A stretch of 64,000 bases of DNA, taken from the NCBI GenBank assembly GCA_900323505.1, contig OOIN01000013.1, forward strand, positions 372,001-436,000, in the 5' to 3' direction. The translations under genes and the position numbers were made by a program. Below are positions 32,501 through 44,107 of the stretch, piece by piece. The notes beneath the pieces were generated by a model. It saw only the letters and a list, made by a program, of their open reading frames with translations. It was not told the DNA's origin and did not search any database. How positions within the stretch are numbered: the first letter of the stretch is position 1; each line of letters begins with the position of its first letter. The stretch comes from Ustilago trichophora. Its lineage: Eukaryota > Basidiomycota > Ustilaginomycetes > Ustilaginales > Ustilaginaceae.

Positions 32501-35500
32501 CGGTTGTCTCCGAGACGAAGCTTTTGCAGGCTGAGCGAGAGCGGCGCCACAAAGACCTCGGAGGGTGTCGAGGCATTGGTACGCCAGTGCCTCCGTTGCG
32601 GCGCCTCCATTGGTATTGTGCGTCAGCGAAGAGCTCGTAGAGCCCTTTCGTGCGGCCAAGATCGCCGAACCCCAGCAGCTGCAGCAGCGTCGCCAGCCGC
32701 GGCATCGATACGGACGTCTGGTGCTGTGGGAACGACTCCAAGAGGTTGGAGCTGAGGTTTATATGGGCGAGATTTTCGCAGAACCATAGCGTCTGCGGCA
32801 ACGTTTGAGGTTGTTGTTGTGGACGAGAAGCTCCTTGAGCGACTTGAGATCGCCGATCGACTCGGGCAGCGTTGCGAGCAGTTGTTGCTGCATGAGAGCA
32901 TTTCAAGTCGCTTGAGCTCACCCAAGGTGTCTGGCAACACAACGAGCTGGTTGCCATCGAGCGTCAGCTTGACAAGGGCGGGCAGCTGCGGGAAGAGCCT
33001 TCCTCGAGGCGCGTCATGTTGGTCGAGAGAGATCGAGCGAAGTCAGATCACATGTAGTGAGAGCGGCGATGCGAACCTTGCTCAGCGGATTGCGACCCAG
33101 CTCGACTTGCGTTAGTTGCGGGCCGAGGGTGGCTTCGAATGACTTGATATTGTTGCTCTCTGCCTGGATGTTCTGCAGACGCGGGAGACCGAGGAGGGAC
33201 GAAACGTCCTGCACCCTGTTTCGACGCAGATCGATGGTGCGAAGGCTGACCAGTCGCTCATGCTGTCTGGCAGCTTTTCGAGCGAGTTACCCGCCAGAAT
33301 GAAGCGCTCCAAATTGACCAAGTTGGCAATCTCGGTGGGAATTCAGTGATCGAGTTGAACGAGACGTCGAGATCGACCAGCGAAGGCACCTCACAGATGA
33401 CCTTGGGGAATTCGTCGAAGCGGTTGTTTGAAATGTTGAGATTCCTGAGGGTACTGATGCCCGAAAAGTAGGAAGGCAGATCGAAGAGTCGGTTGTTCTG
33501 CACCTTGAGGACATGAGCTCGGGATCAAATCCAACTGATGTGCGAGAGCTCGACAATTCTATTGTTGGAGACATCGAGATGGGTCAACGTCTCGCTGTGC
33601 CTGACACTCTGTGGGATGCGCTTGAGGGCAAGATTGGACAGCCTCAGCGTTCGCAAGCTCGAGCAGAGCTGGACAAAGTCGAGCGGGAGATCCGACATGG
33701 GGTTGCCAGAGAGGTCGAGGCTGACGATCCAGTCGGCATGCTTGTACAGGAAGATGGGCACCATCTCGAGGTTCCTGCTTTGCAAATCGAGATGCTGAAA
33801 GTGTGCTCGCTGTGGCCGATGGACTCGGAGTCAAAGGTGGGAACACTGTCGGGACGGAAGACGAAGCGCAGCAATACGAGAGATCGTCTCTGCCCATATC
33901 CTCCAGGCCATCGCCTTCGGTGTGACCTGCCTGCATGAGACGACGTCGCTGAAGCTGTGCAGGCTTATCGGAGTTGCCAAGCGGTCTCTCTGAACCTTTG
34001 TCGCGGACAAAGAGTCGATACGCGGCCGACTCGGTGGTGAGACTCTTGCGCGCAAGGATGGTCTGCACCTCGTTGGCAGTTGAGACAAGCGAGCACGACA
34101 GCGTAGCAAATGTGCCATCCGTCTTGTAGACTCGGATGAAATGGTTGCGAAGAGCGCTTCCGGGAGCTGCATTCGTGTTGGCAGTTGTGGATCGCTTCAG
34201 CGGATGAGCCTCGCGCCGCGTGGAGCTGGTGATGCTCGAGTCGTCCTCAGCGGAGAGAGTGGAGCTGAGTGTGGTGGTGGAGGGCCTGGTGGCGCCGATG
34301 GAACCTGCGGTGTTGGGGCGCGTGTTCATTCGGTGCTTGGATGGACGATGCAAGCCGAGCTTGCCTGCCGCAGCTGCTGCTGCCGAAGCGCCAGCAGAGG
34401 CAAGCATGGAGGCGCCTGTGCCGCCGCGCGAAGTGGGACGGATGTGACTAGAGCCATGGTGTTGCGACTGTGACTGCTGATTCTGTGACTGTTGCTGCGC
34501 GAGGGCGGATTGGGCGAGGTTGTTGGTCTGTTGAAGGACATCGACCTTGTTGGCTGCTGCTTCATCGATCGGTTTGCTGCCAGGTAGCGGAGGCAGAACG
34601 GTGAGCGGATCGACCGACTCGTCTGTGCCTCGTCTCGAGCCAGCAAGCGACGTCGTCTTCTTGAAAGGATCTGTAGACGCGGCGCGGAACATGCTGGAAG
34701 CGTGGGAGGAGCTGATGCCTGAACTGGAACCACGCCTCTTGCCATCAGCGACCAGCTTGGCTCTGGCTTCTTCCTCGTCATCGTCCTCTTCTTCCTCACC
34801 GACGTTGTCATCGCGCAGATAGTCGCGTGTCTTGTCGGGCTGCACAGCCCAACTGTCTGGCGCCATCCAACTGGAGCTGGCCTCTGTCCCGAGCTGGCAC
34901 TCGATTTGCGCACACTGAGAGGGAACAGCGTTCTGGTCAGGTGCTGGTGGGAACTGGTAGGTGTGATCGGCACGCCCATTTGTTGGCTTGTCCTTGGACG
35001 TGTTGGCGCCCCAACCTGTAGGAGATGGAGTGCTGACGACTGCTGACTTTTGCCGCTCCTGGATGGCGCTTGGCAAATTGGCATACGAAGTTTTGGGCGA
35101 GATGCCACTGTGATTGGAGCGCAGACTGTGTGCTGACACGACGCTATCCTTGCGATGGTCAGCAAGGATTGCCTCGGCGGGCCGGCTACACCGAGCTGAG
35201 ATGAGTCGGGGAAGCCAGACTGGCTGCAGCGGATCCGCGACGAAGTGGCAAGCTGGACGCAGAGGGGCTGTAAGAAGAACCTTCGGGCATGTCGCGCAAG
35301 TTGCTCGAAAGTTTGCGTAGCGATTGATAGTTTTGCATCTCGGCCAAGCTGACCCTTGGAACGCTGTTGCGAGCATGTTGATCTGGGAGGGGCGTCGGTC
35401 GCTGAGGATGGTGGAGGCAGAGGTAGAGGTCGACACGCTCGTGTTGGTGCGACTGGGAGCGCGGAGAGAGCCAGATTGCGCCAGAGAGGCGTCTGAGAGC

Positions 35501-37036
35501 TGGGATGAGGACTCTGCGGTCGAGGCTACAGAGGTTTGGCGATCGGCGAGGGAGGCGTGCGAAGGAGAGGTGAGCGGTAGAGGCCGCTCTCGCTCCCACT
35601 GGGCGAACGATGTTCCGAGGGGCTGGCGGTGACGGATTCGGTGACAGAGCCTTGGAGACGTTGACGTGCAGCATTGGTGTCGACAAAGTCTTCGAGCTGG
35701 TCAAATTCATGTCGAGGGAGAGCTCGACCTCTTGCTCGATCGAGTGACTCTGTCCTGCAAACGAGTGTTCACGTGTCGGATCGGTGTCGTCGCCGGTCTT
35801 GGACTTTTCGGTGGACTTGCCAAGATGATGTCGGACACCCTTGATCCGCTTGCGGGCATCTTTCTTGGGCTGATGTTCGGATTCCAGCTCGTCTTCGAGA
35901 CTGATGGCGGCGGGCAACGAGTCGATACGGGTGTTGAGAGGATTCTGCCACGTGGTAGGATGGAGGCGGTAGGCTGATGATAGTGGGAACGGAGCGAGGC
36001 CGATGAGGGGAGGTGGTGCTGGCCAGCGGACGGTTGTCGTCGAGCCAAGCCGGTGGGCGCATGGGGTTGAGGTTGGCAGCATTGGAGCCGTAGCGAGACG
36101 AAAGGGATGAGATCGAAGGCTCCTGACGGACCGGATGATTCGAAGAGGCGTTGGAGTGGGTGGATGGCTTCTTCTTGAGGAACCCAAATGGATTGCGAGA
36201 CTTCTTTGCGGCAGATGCATGGGTATCTTTGGAGCCGTTCAAGGTGCTTGTAGAAGTTGCAGCCGAGGGCGGTGTGTGTGGACGGAGCGAGTATTGGGAG
36301 CGAGACGCCGAAAGCTGGGAGTGTTCGATGCTACCGAAGCTGGTGTCGTTGACAGAGTACTGGGTGGTGCCTGTGCCTCTACGTGGACGTGTCCTGATGG
36401 AGGATTGAGGCAAGGCAGGGCTAGCATTGTTGCTGGATTTAGTTGCGTTGCTAGATGTGACGGCGGAGCTCGAGCGTGAGGAGGACGCCACTGGGTTGTC
36501 GGTCTGGAAAAGCCAGGGACTGATGTCCTGATGATTGGCGGAATTGACACCTTTGGCTACATCGCCATCGAGGGAGGGTGCGTAATCTGCGCCGGGGCTT
36601 CGTGACATGATTTGACGAAGTTCATCCTCGTCGAAAGAAGAGCTGATGCCGCCGTGGCCGCTGGGGCCGGAAAAGGAGTGAGAGTGGGGCTCAGCAAAGT
36701 AGGATTGGAGGCAGTATGCGAGTGAGAGGGGGTGGAAGGCTGAGTGTGGGCATGCTCGAGGTGAGGACGAGAGTAGTTGGTGGCGACACGGCGAGAAGAC
36801 GAGGGCGAAGGAGTAGCAGTGATGTCGGGTTGAGAGGAATGGAACGAGTTGGTAGAAAGGCCTCGGAGTGGGTTGGGAGGTGGATCTGCCCTGTGAGTAA
36901 AGTTGGAGCTGCCGTTGGAGTCGTGAGAGTTGTGACGCTCTAAGCCTAGATCAAGGTCGGAATAGGTTGAACGATGCTGATTCTGTTCAGGCGAAGACGC
37001 CACGGGCCTGAGTGTGGACTGCATGGTGGAAAACAT
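29591..37036 (-). CDS. uac1: Adenylate cyclase (Ras-associating, LRR, PP2C-like, cyclase domains)
   Basis: Makes cAMP from ATP at the plasma membrane. In U. maydis the equivalent Uac1 feeds protein kinase A and controls dimorphism and virulence. The span gives about 2,480 codons, close to the family size in smuts. Order: a long Ser/Pro-rich disordered N-terminus (37036 to about 34200; [14 protein letters not shown]; alternative ATG at 37024); a Ras-associating domain ([20 protein letters not shown], 34070-34150); more than 20 leucine-rich repeats (about 33800-32000, e.g. [15 protein letters not shown]); a PP2C-like domain (about 31980-31380; GLFDGRGHG equivalent, [16 protein letters not shown]); and a class III cyclase core ([51 protein letters not shown]; 30910-30500). 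The C-terminal region ends VEPANKSS. About 20 one-base frame changes look like sequencing errors. Confidence 0.9.
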
Positions 37037-37562
37037 GCTGGAGATGCGATGCGAGGATGCTGCGCTGTTGGTCGTGGTACAATGTAGCTTGGAGCAGTGA
37101 TCGGTGCTCGGCGTGGCCAGATGTGGCTGTGGACAGACCTATATTGATGGTGGTACTGAATGGGATGAGGTTGTCGTTCCTGCGTTAAAAGATGAAGAAG
37201 CTGTGCAGTATTGCGGCAGGCACCTGGTGAGCGGTGAAGCTATGGGTTGGATGGGTACGCGAGGCGTTGCATTGCGAGTACGGTTTTGTTTGTTCGATCG
37301 ATGGAGATGGCAACGGCCCCTACAGAAGGATGGAAAGTTAAGAGTGGTTGTAGGACAATAACGATGAGGAGGAGGAGGATCAAGGTTTTTAGAGTCGAGT
37401 TGATGAAATCTCAAAAGAGTTGGCTCGACGCCCCTTCCGCCCGTCGTGATGCGATGCGGAGAAGCCAAATTTCGAGCAGCAGCCCAGTGTGTGGCCATAA
37501 AGAGCGTGCTCTAGTGCCTCTCTCTTGAACCACGTCCCACGAAAACAAGCCAAAAGCCGTTT
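37037..37562. other. Adenylate cyclase 5' flank, between ATG and transposon
   Basis: About 530 bases upstream of the adenylate cyclase start, ending at the TA dinucleotide where the mariner element inserted. This should be core promoter and leader. No other gene is supported. Confidence 0.5.
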
Positions 37563-37564
37563 TA

Positions 37565-37657
37565 CACCTTTTTCCAAACGAGACCGATAGCCCCCCTGTC
37601 CATGACCAATAGCTTGACCAACAGCTCATGAGGAGACTGATGGAGTTGACCGACAGC
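37565..37657 (+). repeat. Left terminal inverted repeat of the mariner element
   Basis: Ninety-three bases starting CACCTTTTTCC and matching the reverse complement of 39045-39137 except at three sites (A/G, C/G, G/A). It contains four copies of a GACCRAYAGC motif at 37582, 37604, 37616 and 37648. Confidence 0.93.
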
Positions 37658-37811
37658 TGGCAAGTAGACCAACAGCACTGCTGTGAAGACCGTGAGATCT
37701 GCTTCTCAAGACCGATAGCATGTGCACACACTGATGGCTTGTCACATACCAGCACACTTCCGAAGGCAATGAACAATGAATGAATTCCAAAGCTAGATGA
37801 CAAGGTACAAA

Positions 37812-38861
37812 CTAGAGACCAAACCGATCAATGGCAGCAGCAGCATCGTGATCATGACCAAGTGGATGGCCGGCCTCTGCAACAACCAGCCATCGTGTTG
37901 CCTCCCTGATCCATCCTCTGCAGTTGTCTCCTGTGACGGTGCTCAATGTGTTGCTGATAAGGTTGACAAGTCCGGAATGCTCCGTAAGTTGCTGACGAGA
38001 GACAATCGGCTTGATCTTGCTGAAGACGTTTTCGGCAATGTTGAGCCAAGGCGAGTAAGGTGGTAGAAACTCGACAGTGTGGCCATGATCACAAACAAGG
38101 TCCAGAAAGCCGTGATTGTGATGAAAGCGGGCGTTGTCCATTACAAATGTCTTCTGCTGGCCGTCAAAGATTGGGAACACAGCCTCGTTGAAGAATTCGA
38201 TGAGCTTTGAGGCATTCCAGGCACCGATGATTGTGCGATGAGCTTGGATACCGGTGCTGTCAACAGCAACAAGAAGGGAGATGTTCCTGCCACGGTTGGC
38301 TGGACGATCCTGCACAAGAGCACGCTCTCCTGTTGGTGCACGACCTTGTGTTCTCGTCATCTGCAGGTTGAATCCGGCTTCATCAAAGAAGACAGCATCC
38401 GAGTATGACTTGCCATCAAGATGAAAGCAATGAGCATACTCTTGACGAGCAGCCCTTGTTGCATCACTGTTGTGTCGGTCATGCTCGACATGGAGCCGCT
38501 TCAGTGTCATACGTGCACGATCCTCCAGTGCACGGCTAATGGTCTGAAGAGGGACATCTGTAGCTCCTTCACAATGCTCGTTGAGCTCGTCACGAAGCTC
38601 ATTGAGAGTTGCACCGGGTCGTTCTTCAAGGACACCAATGAGGAACTCGACATGTTCATCCTGCAGTCGTGACTTCCGTATCTGCCCTCCTCGTTGTCCA
38701 GCTTCAATGGTTCCAACCTCCTCATATCGTTTCCAAACCCCATACACTGACGAGTAAGGAAATTCGTACCTCTTTGCTATTCCTGACAAAGACTTGCCGC
38801 GCAAAACAGCATCCACAATCTTCTGACGGAACTCAAGGGTGATGGTCCTGTGGCGTGGCAT
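37812..38861 (-). CDS. Tc1/mariner (IS630-like) transposase, DD34E
   Basis: An intact 349-residue transposase that should cut and paste the surrounding element. The start at 38861 gives MPRHRTITLEFRQKIVDAVL, a helix-turn-helix (LSGIAKRYEFPYSSVYGVWK; residues about 20-45), a basic hinge and a second DNA-binding part (EFLIGVLEERPGATLNELRD). The catalytic core then carries VFFDEAGFN (first Asp), FVMDNARFHH (second Asp) and PPYSPWLNIAENVFSKIK (Glu exactly 34 residues after the second Asp). The frame is open a further 48 codons upstream, but that part is compositionally biased. In contrast to most long genes here it has no frame break, so either it escaped the indel errors or repeated copies in the genome gave better consensus. 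Confidence 0.95.
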   Translation of the reverse strand: MPRHRTITLEFRQKIVDAVLRGKSLSGIAKRYEFPYSSVYGVWKRYEEVGTIEAGQRGGQIRKSRLQDEHVEFLIGVLEERPGATLNELRDELNEHCEGATDVPLQTISRALEDRARMTLKRLHVEHDRHNSDATRAARQEYAHCFHLDGKSYSDAVFFDEAGFNLQMTRTQGRAPTGERALVQDRPANRGRNISLLVAVDSTGIQAHRTIIGAWNASKLIEFFNEAVFPIFDGQQKTFVMDNARFHHNHGFLDLVCDHGHTVEFLPPYSPWLNIAENVFSKIKPIVSRQQLTEHSGLVNLISNTLSTVTGDNCRGWIREATRWLVVAEAGHPLGHDHDAAAAIDRFGL

Positions 38862-39044
38862 TGTGATAGCGGCATTACATGGTGTTGGTGGTGAAGAGCG
38901 AAGGTGGATGGTGGTGATGAGCGGAGGTATGATGGTGATGGCATGCTTGATTGGTGGATGGACAACTCTGGCCGGGTGGAGGGCTGTTGGTCTTGGACTG
39001 TGCATCTCACGGTCAAAGGTGACTCACCCTCGATCGTCGTGGTG

Positions 39045-39137
39045 GCTGTTGGTCAACTCCATCACTCTCCTCATGAGCTGTTGGTCAAGCTATCGGTCAT
39101 GGACAGGGGGGCTATCGGTCTCGTTTGGAAAAAGGTG
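39045..39137 (-). repeat. Right terminal inverted repeat of the mariner element
   Basis: Mirror copy of the left repeat, ending GGAAAAAGGTG next to TA. It carries the inverted 10-bp motif (GCTRTYGGTC) at 39045, 39077, 39089 and 39111. Confidence 0.93.
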
Positions 39138-39458
39138 TATTTTTATTTTTTTTTTCTCCCAAGGGTCCAATGTGGAACCGTAGTTGAACTAACATACCGA
39201 ATCTGTGAGAAAAAAGCTCAGTCGACTCGGCATTCTGCGCACTTTGCCCTTTGTCCCCCGCTCGAGCCCACTTTGACCAGAGACCATCTAGCATACGAGG
39301 AGCTTCGTTTGCTCACGACCTTCATCATCTGCTTGTCGCAAGCAGTTTGGATATCCAAGATCCGCTCCAAACTTTGTTTGATCGCTCTCTTGTTCAAGCT
39401 TGTTTGGTTTCATTCCATCCTGGAAGGGTGCACGGCTGCACTCTCCGCGTCGCCACAC

Positions 39459-40900
39459 ATGGCTCGTCATCGTAAGCGCCGATACCATCTCGGAGACGCC
39501 TGCGATGGATGGGGTGGTGGTGGCAGCCATGCCGGCCCAAGTGATCCCAGAACTAACAGATCCAGCCTCTCTCACCATGATACGATTCACTGCAAGCACT
39601 GTGATACTTCTTTGCCCGCTTTTCGCTTTCCGAAGTCCGTCCGAGAAAAGGTTGCAAAACGGCTCTCTCGAGGCGATGACCCCGCGACAATAAAAGCTAT
39701 CTGCTTTGGCTGTTGCAACGGCCCGGTTGATGGCCCAACCATCGACTCTCCTGCCATTACCCGTCCTCTTCCTCCTCCTCCTCCTCCTCCTCCTCCTCAA
39801 CAACAACAACATGCACCTAAGATGCAGCCCGATCAGCTTCGCCGCGGTCGCTGCATCGAATGTCGCATCGACTATCCGCTCGTTCGCAAATTTTTCACCA
39901 AATACGACATTCGACTCGATGGGGAGGATCGACGGATCTGCTACTCGTGTCGGACTAAGCAAGGTACGGACGAAGCCATCGAGGATGCCGTTGCCAATGG
40001 CTTTGACGTCGATGTTGACGGAGGAGACGGTTCACTTCAGGAGGCGCACACTCTTGCGCAGGACCGAACCATCGTGCCATACGATAGCGAGCACGAGGAC
40101 GATCTCGACACGCCCGCTATCGCTTGGGAAGACCTCCCGCCGAGCGACAGCAAAACACCTTGCTGGCGGCTGAGGACTTCGCCAACCTCAATACCAAGAC
40201 CATACTGGCGATGCAGCTTGCAGAGCGACGACGACGCCTCCGTTTCGTTCCTAGCCGCGAGCTCATCCGCCAGCACCATCTGCGGCTCGCAGATCAACAG
40301 ATCGCCCAACTCTCCTTTGCCGTGCTCAACCAACACGACCTCGCTAAGCGCAATGCATCCTTCGGCAAGGCTTTCGACTACTCCACCGACACGGTACCGG
40401 ACCATCCGGATGCATACGAGATTCTCAAGCTCGTCGGTGGACTGGACGAGGATATTACTGCATACGACTTTGACGCTCCCAATCTTGGCGACGCCCCAAG
40501 CAATCCCGACGGCGATGACGAGGGCGATGGTGATGGTGAGGACGATGCATACAATGGTCCGGCGGTATGGCATCTGACCGAGCGCGAGAGGCTCGATCGG
40601 CTCCGACGTGCCCGTCAGACCGAGTACGATCCTCTCCTAGGCCCTCAGCAGCCCTTCCGCTCCGAGGACGTGCAGAAAGCTGCCATGGACGAAGACTTGC
40701 TCAAGAGATTCCAGCAATGTGTTGCTATTTCGATCGAAAACCCTTCTCCGCCCATCCAACCCGCACCTACATCCTTCGCCATGACCTATCTGCTCAACAG
40801 TCTCGAGACGCAAACTCGTGCAATGGCGGCAAGCGCCAGGTCGGTCACCGCGCATCGATCCTCTGCACAGCCGGCAAAGAGGGTCAGGTCCAACAGTTGA
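39459..40900 (+). CDS. Uncharacterised protein with two CxxC...CxxC zinc-binding modules
   Basis: About 480 codons in two frames joined by a one-base shift at about 40130-40160. The ATG at 39459 gives MARHRKRRYHLGDACDGWGG. Two similar modules follow: CKHC - 33 residues - CFGC (39588-39710) and CIEC - 25 residues - CYSC (39851-39953). They are separated by a Pro9/Gln4 tract encoded by a CCT/CAA repeat (39766-39810). The spacing suggests two zinc-ribbon-like folds. The second half is acidic and helical (LAMQLAERRRRLRF, LIRQHHLRLADQQIAQLSFA) with an Asp/Glu-rich stretch near 40500. It ends KRVRSNS, a basic tail. I recognise no family. It may be a nuclear protein, from the basic N-terminus and zinc modules. 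The mariner element lies 320 bases upstream, in its promoter. Confidence 0.65.
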
Positions 40901-41142
40901 GAGGCCTCTTTCTCGCTATGAATCCATGTCTATGAAAAGCCGTCTTGTAGCAAAAGCAACATCAGTCAGTCAGTCAAACTCAGGACTTCACACCTACACA
41001 AGAGCGGAGTGGACCATTACAACTGATCGAAATGAATGAATTCGCACCAGTCTCGTCAACTTTGTGTAAGCTTTGTTACACAGCATGGAAGGCAACGTCT
41101 ACGAATCTCTGAGATACAAGGCTGTTAAAGGAGGCTTTTTTC

Positions 41143-44107
41143 CTACTGCATGGGTACTGGGCTGTCCTCGCACTTGAGTGTGAAAACCCGCTTGGCAGAC
41201 TCGATAGCGTCATCCAACGCCTTTCCACCCATCTCACCTACACCTTGAGCCGAGTCCTTCTTTCCGCCTCCTTTACCACCTACGTGTTGAGCGGCGGTCT
41301 CTACCCACTCTTTGGCGTTCAAACCTTTGCTCTGGTGATACTTGCTAACGTAAGCCACGTGAACAACTTTAGCCTTGAGAGCGTTTCCATCTGCGATCTT
41401 GGTGCCGTTCGGGTCGAGTTGCTGGGAGAAAAAGTAGGCCGTCTTGTCGAGTTTCTTGACCACGTTGAGAGCAGATTGGAGAGCTTTCATGTTGGATCCG
41501 ACGTCGAATTTGGCAATGTAAGAAGTGGCGTTGGGGTTCGACTGGAAATGCGACACGACGGAATCGGTGATGAGCTTGGTGTCGGCTTTGTCTTGAGCTT
41601 TCAGGGCCGTGTCGAGCTTCTTGCGGATGGCGGAGAATTTCTCGTTGAGAGATGCTTTGCGTACAACCGAGATGTCGAGTTGGGCCAAGTTGGTACCGTA
41701 CGCCTTGAGTGCGGCGTCTTTGGCACTTTGATCGGTGATAGCGTCAATCTCACCCAGGCGCGACTCGGCATCGTCGGCAACCTTGGTCACACTGGCAGCT
41801 TCATCACCGGTAACGGCAATGATACGTCGAATTCCTTTTGCGATACCAGACTCTTCCGTAATGACAAACTGTCGAATGTCACCTGTCTTGGCAACGTGGG
41901 TTCCACCACAGAATTCAACCGACGTTCCGCGCCACTTGGGATTCTCAAGATCACCCGCAATCGTGTCGAGATCGTACTCGAGCGTCACAACGCGAACCGG
42001 GTTCGGATAGGCTTCACCAAACACGGCGCGCAATCCGGGGATCTTTTGCGCAACTTCCAAAGACATCTCTTTCGAGTAGACGCCAACATCGCGCTTGATC
42101 CAGTCGACGGAGATGTCCTCGATCTTCTTGAGCTCGGTGACATTGACTCCCTGCTTGTGGGAGAAGTCGAAGCGAAGCTTGGTAGGGGCGACGAGGGAGC
42201 CCTTCTGGTCAATGTGGTCGCCAAGCACCTCGCGAAGACCAAAGTTGAGGATGTGGGTGCAGTGTGATTGGACTGCAATGGGGCACGTCGCGACTCGTCG
42301 TAAGAGACGGTGACCTCGTCGTTGAGCGAAAGCTCTCCACGCTTGAGGTGTCCAATGTGAAGCACGTAGCCGAGAAGACCTGAGCGTCCTCGATGACAAA
42401 CTCGGTCTTGCCATCGATGACGATGGAACCAGTGTCGGCCTGCTGACCGCCGCTCTCGGCGTAGAGACAGGTGCGGTCGAGCAAGATACCAAAGTTCTTG
42501 GCGCGGTCGCCAATCTTGGTAGTCTCGGGGAAGAAGGCGTGGTCCTGGTAGATGGCCTTGACGCTAGCCTTGACCGAGTTGACACCGTACTTGAAGTCGT
42601 CCTGGGTCTTGGGCACCGACGAGTCCTTTTCGAGGTGACCGAGGTCGTGAACGTCAAACTTGACAGCTTCGGTCTCGCCCTTCTTGCCGCCGGCCTTGGA
42701 GAGCTCCTTGGACTCGGCCTGAGCAGCCTCGAACTCCTTTTCATTGACACCGAGACCTTGCTCCTCGGCCATGATGAGGGTGAGATCGACGGGGAAGCCA
42801 AAGGTGTCGTAGAGCTTCCAAACGTCGTTTCCGCTGAGCTGCTTCTTGCCGTCAGCCTTTGCCTTGGCAGCGTACTCCTCAAAGAGCTTCTCACCTCGGT
42901 CGAGGGTGCGAGCAAACGAAGCCTCCTCCTCGTCGAGGATTGCCTTGACATCGTTGACCTTCTTGGTGATCTCGGGGAAGAAGTGGCCCATCTGGTCGAC
43001 AAGTGTAGGCACGAGCTGCGAGAAGAACGAGCCAATGGGAACCTGGAAGTACTTGCGCACGTAGCGGGTACCTCGACGCAGGATACGACGCAAGACGTAA
43101 CCACGACCGTCACGGTCGGCACACCGCCGTCCGAGATGGCAAAAGTCAGGTTCGGACGTGGTCAGCAACGACACGGTAGGCAGTGTCGATGCCATCCTTG
43201 TCCTCGGCGCCGAGCTTGCCGGTGTAAGCACGGGCACCGGTGAGCTGCTGGATCTTGTCAAAGATGGGGGTGAAGACGTCGGTATCGTAGTTGGAGGGCT
43301 TGTCTTGAGAATGGAAACGAGACGCTCGAAACCCATACCCGTGTCGATGTGCTTGGCGGGCAAGGGCCGCAACGAGCCGTCGTCCTCGCGGTTGAACTGC
43401 ATAAAGACGTTGTTCCAGATCTCAATGACGTTGGGTCGTCCTTGTTGACGAGATCGGAAGCGTTGCGGCCGCCAATCCTGTCGTAGTGGATCTCGGAGCA
43501 GGGACCGCAAGGGCCGGTAGCACCCATCTCCCAAAGTTGTCCTTGGCGTCACCAGTAAGAATGTGGTCCTCGGCAACACCGACCTTGAGCCAAAGGTCAC
43601 GTGCTTCGAGATCGGGCTCGAGTCCTTGCTTGGCGTCACCTTCAAAGTAGGTGACGTAGAGACGGTCCTTGGGGAGACCGTAGACGACGGTGAGCAATTC
43701 CCAAGCCATCTCGATGGCCTCCTTCTTGAAGTAGTCACCAAACGACCAGTTACCAAGCATTTCGAAGAAAGTGTGGTGGTAGGTGTCCTTTCCGACATCA
43801 TCGAGATCGTTGTGCTTACCACCGGCGCGAATGCACTTTTGCGAGTTGACGGCGCGCTTCATGGAGCCGAACGACGAGTTGGGGTCTGCGATGCCGAGGA
43901 AGATGGGCTTGTACTGGTTCATACCAGCGTTGGCAAAGAGGAGGGTAGGGTCATCGTAAGGAATGGTGGAGGACGAGGGGACAAGGTGTGGGCGCGTTCC
44001 TTGAAGAAGCCGGTGAAGGTATCGCGTACCTTGGTGGCAGGCCAATCGCCAAAGCGCGAGGTGGTGGAGGCGTTGTTGGCTGCCGTCTGCTGTTGGGTCT
44101 CGGCCAT
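41143..44107 (-). CDS. ALA1: Alanyl-tRNA synthetase
   Basis: Class II synthetase charging tRNA-Ala; about 988 codons, normal for the family. The start at 44107 reads [20 protein letters not shown], then [12 protein letters not shown]. Aminoacylation core: [49 protein letters not shown] (43740-43920), [14 protein letters not shown] (43480-43520), [19 protein letters not shown] and [15 protein letters not shown] (43060-43100). Editing domain: [17 protein letters not shown] (42225-42275; zinc His pair) and [16 protein letters not shown] (41880-41920; Cys/His). The C-terminal domain ends EDSPVPMQ. Single-base breaks at about 43980, 43535, 43440, 43310, 43130, 42365 and 42285 cut it into several frames. 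Because the enzyme is essential, these must be consensus errors. A possible mitochondrial presequence lies upstream. Confidence 0.93.

Larger units (their letters stand above)
37563..39139 (-). mobile_element. Complete Tc1/mariner-type DNA transposon with TA duplication
   Basis: A 1,573-bp element (37565-39137) flanked on both sides by the dinucleotide TA (37563-37564 and 39138-39139), the target-site duplication expected of Tc1/mariner. The terminal inverted repeats are 93 bases (37565-37657 and 39045-39137), begin CACCTTTTTCC, and differ at three positions in my alignment. The only gene inside is an intact 349-residue DD34E transposase on the minus strand. Intact coding sequence, near-identical ends and a clean duplication point to recent insertion and possible activity. 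It occupies the divergent promoter between adenylate cyclase (530 bases away) and the CxxC protein (320 bases away). Confidence 0.95.

Noticed and set aside
33559..35436. Long minus-strand frame read as its own gene
   Set aside because: It is the middle of adenylate cyclase (disordered region, Ras-associating domain and the first repeats), partly out of frame at its ends. The flanking frames continue the same protein.
38904..39458. N-terminal extension of the CxxC protein reaching into the transposon
   Set aside because: The frame is open by chance through the right inverted repeat; the translation there is not protein-like, and the ATG at 39459 begins the plausible protein. It is kept only as a possible chimeric transcript.
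41245..42267. 340-codon plus-strand frame opposite alanyl-tRNA synthetase
   Set aside because: It is an antisense shadow of the conserved C-terminal half of AlaRS; all family motifs are on the minus strand.
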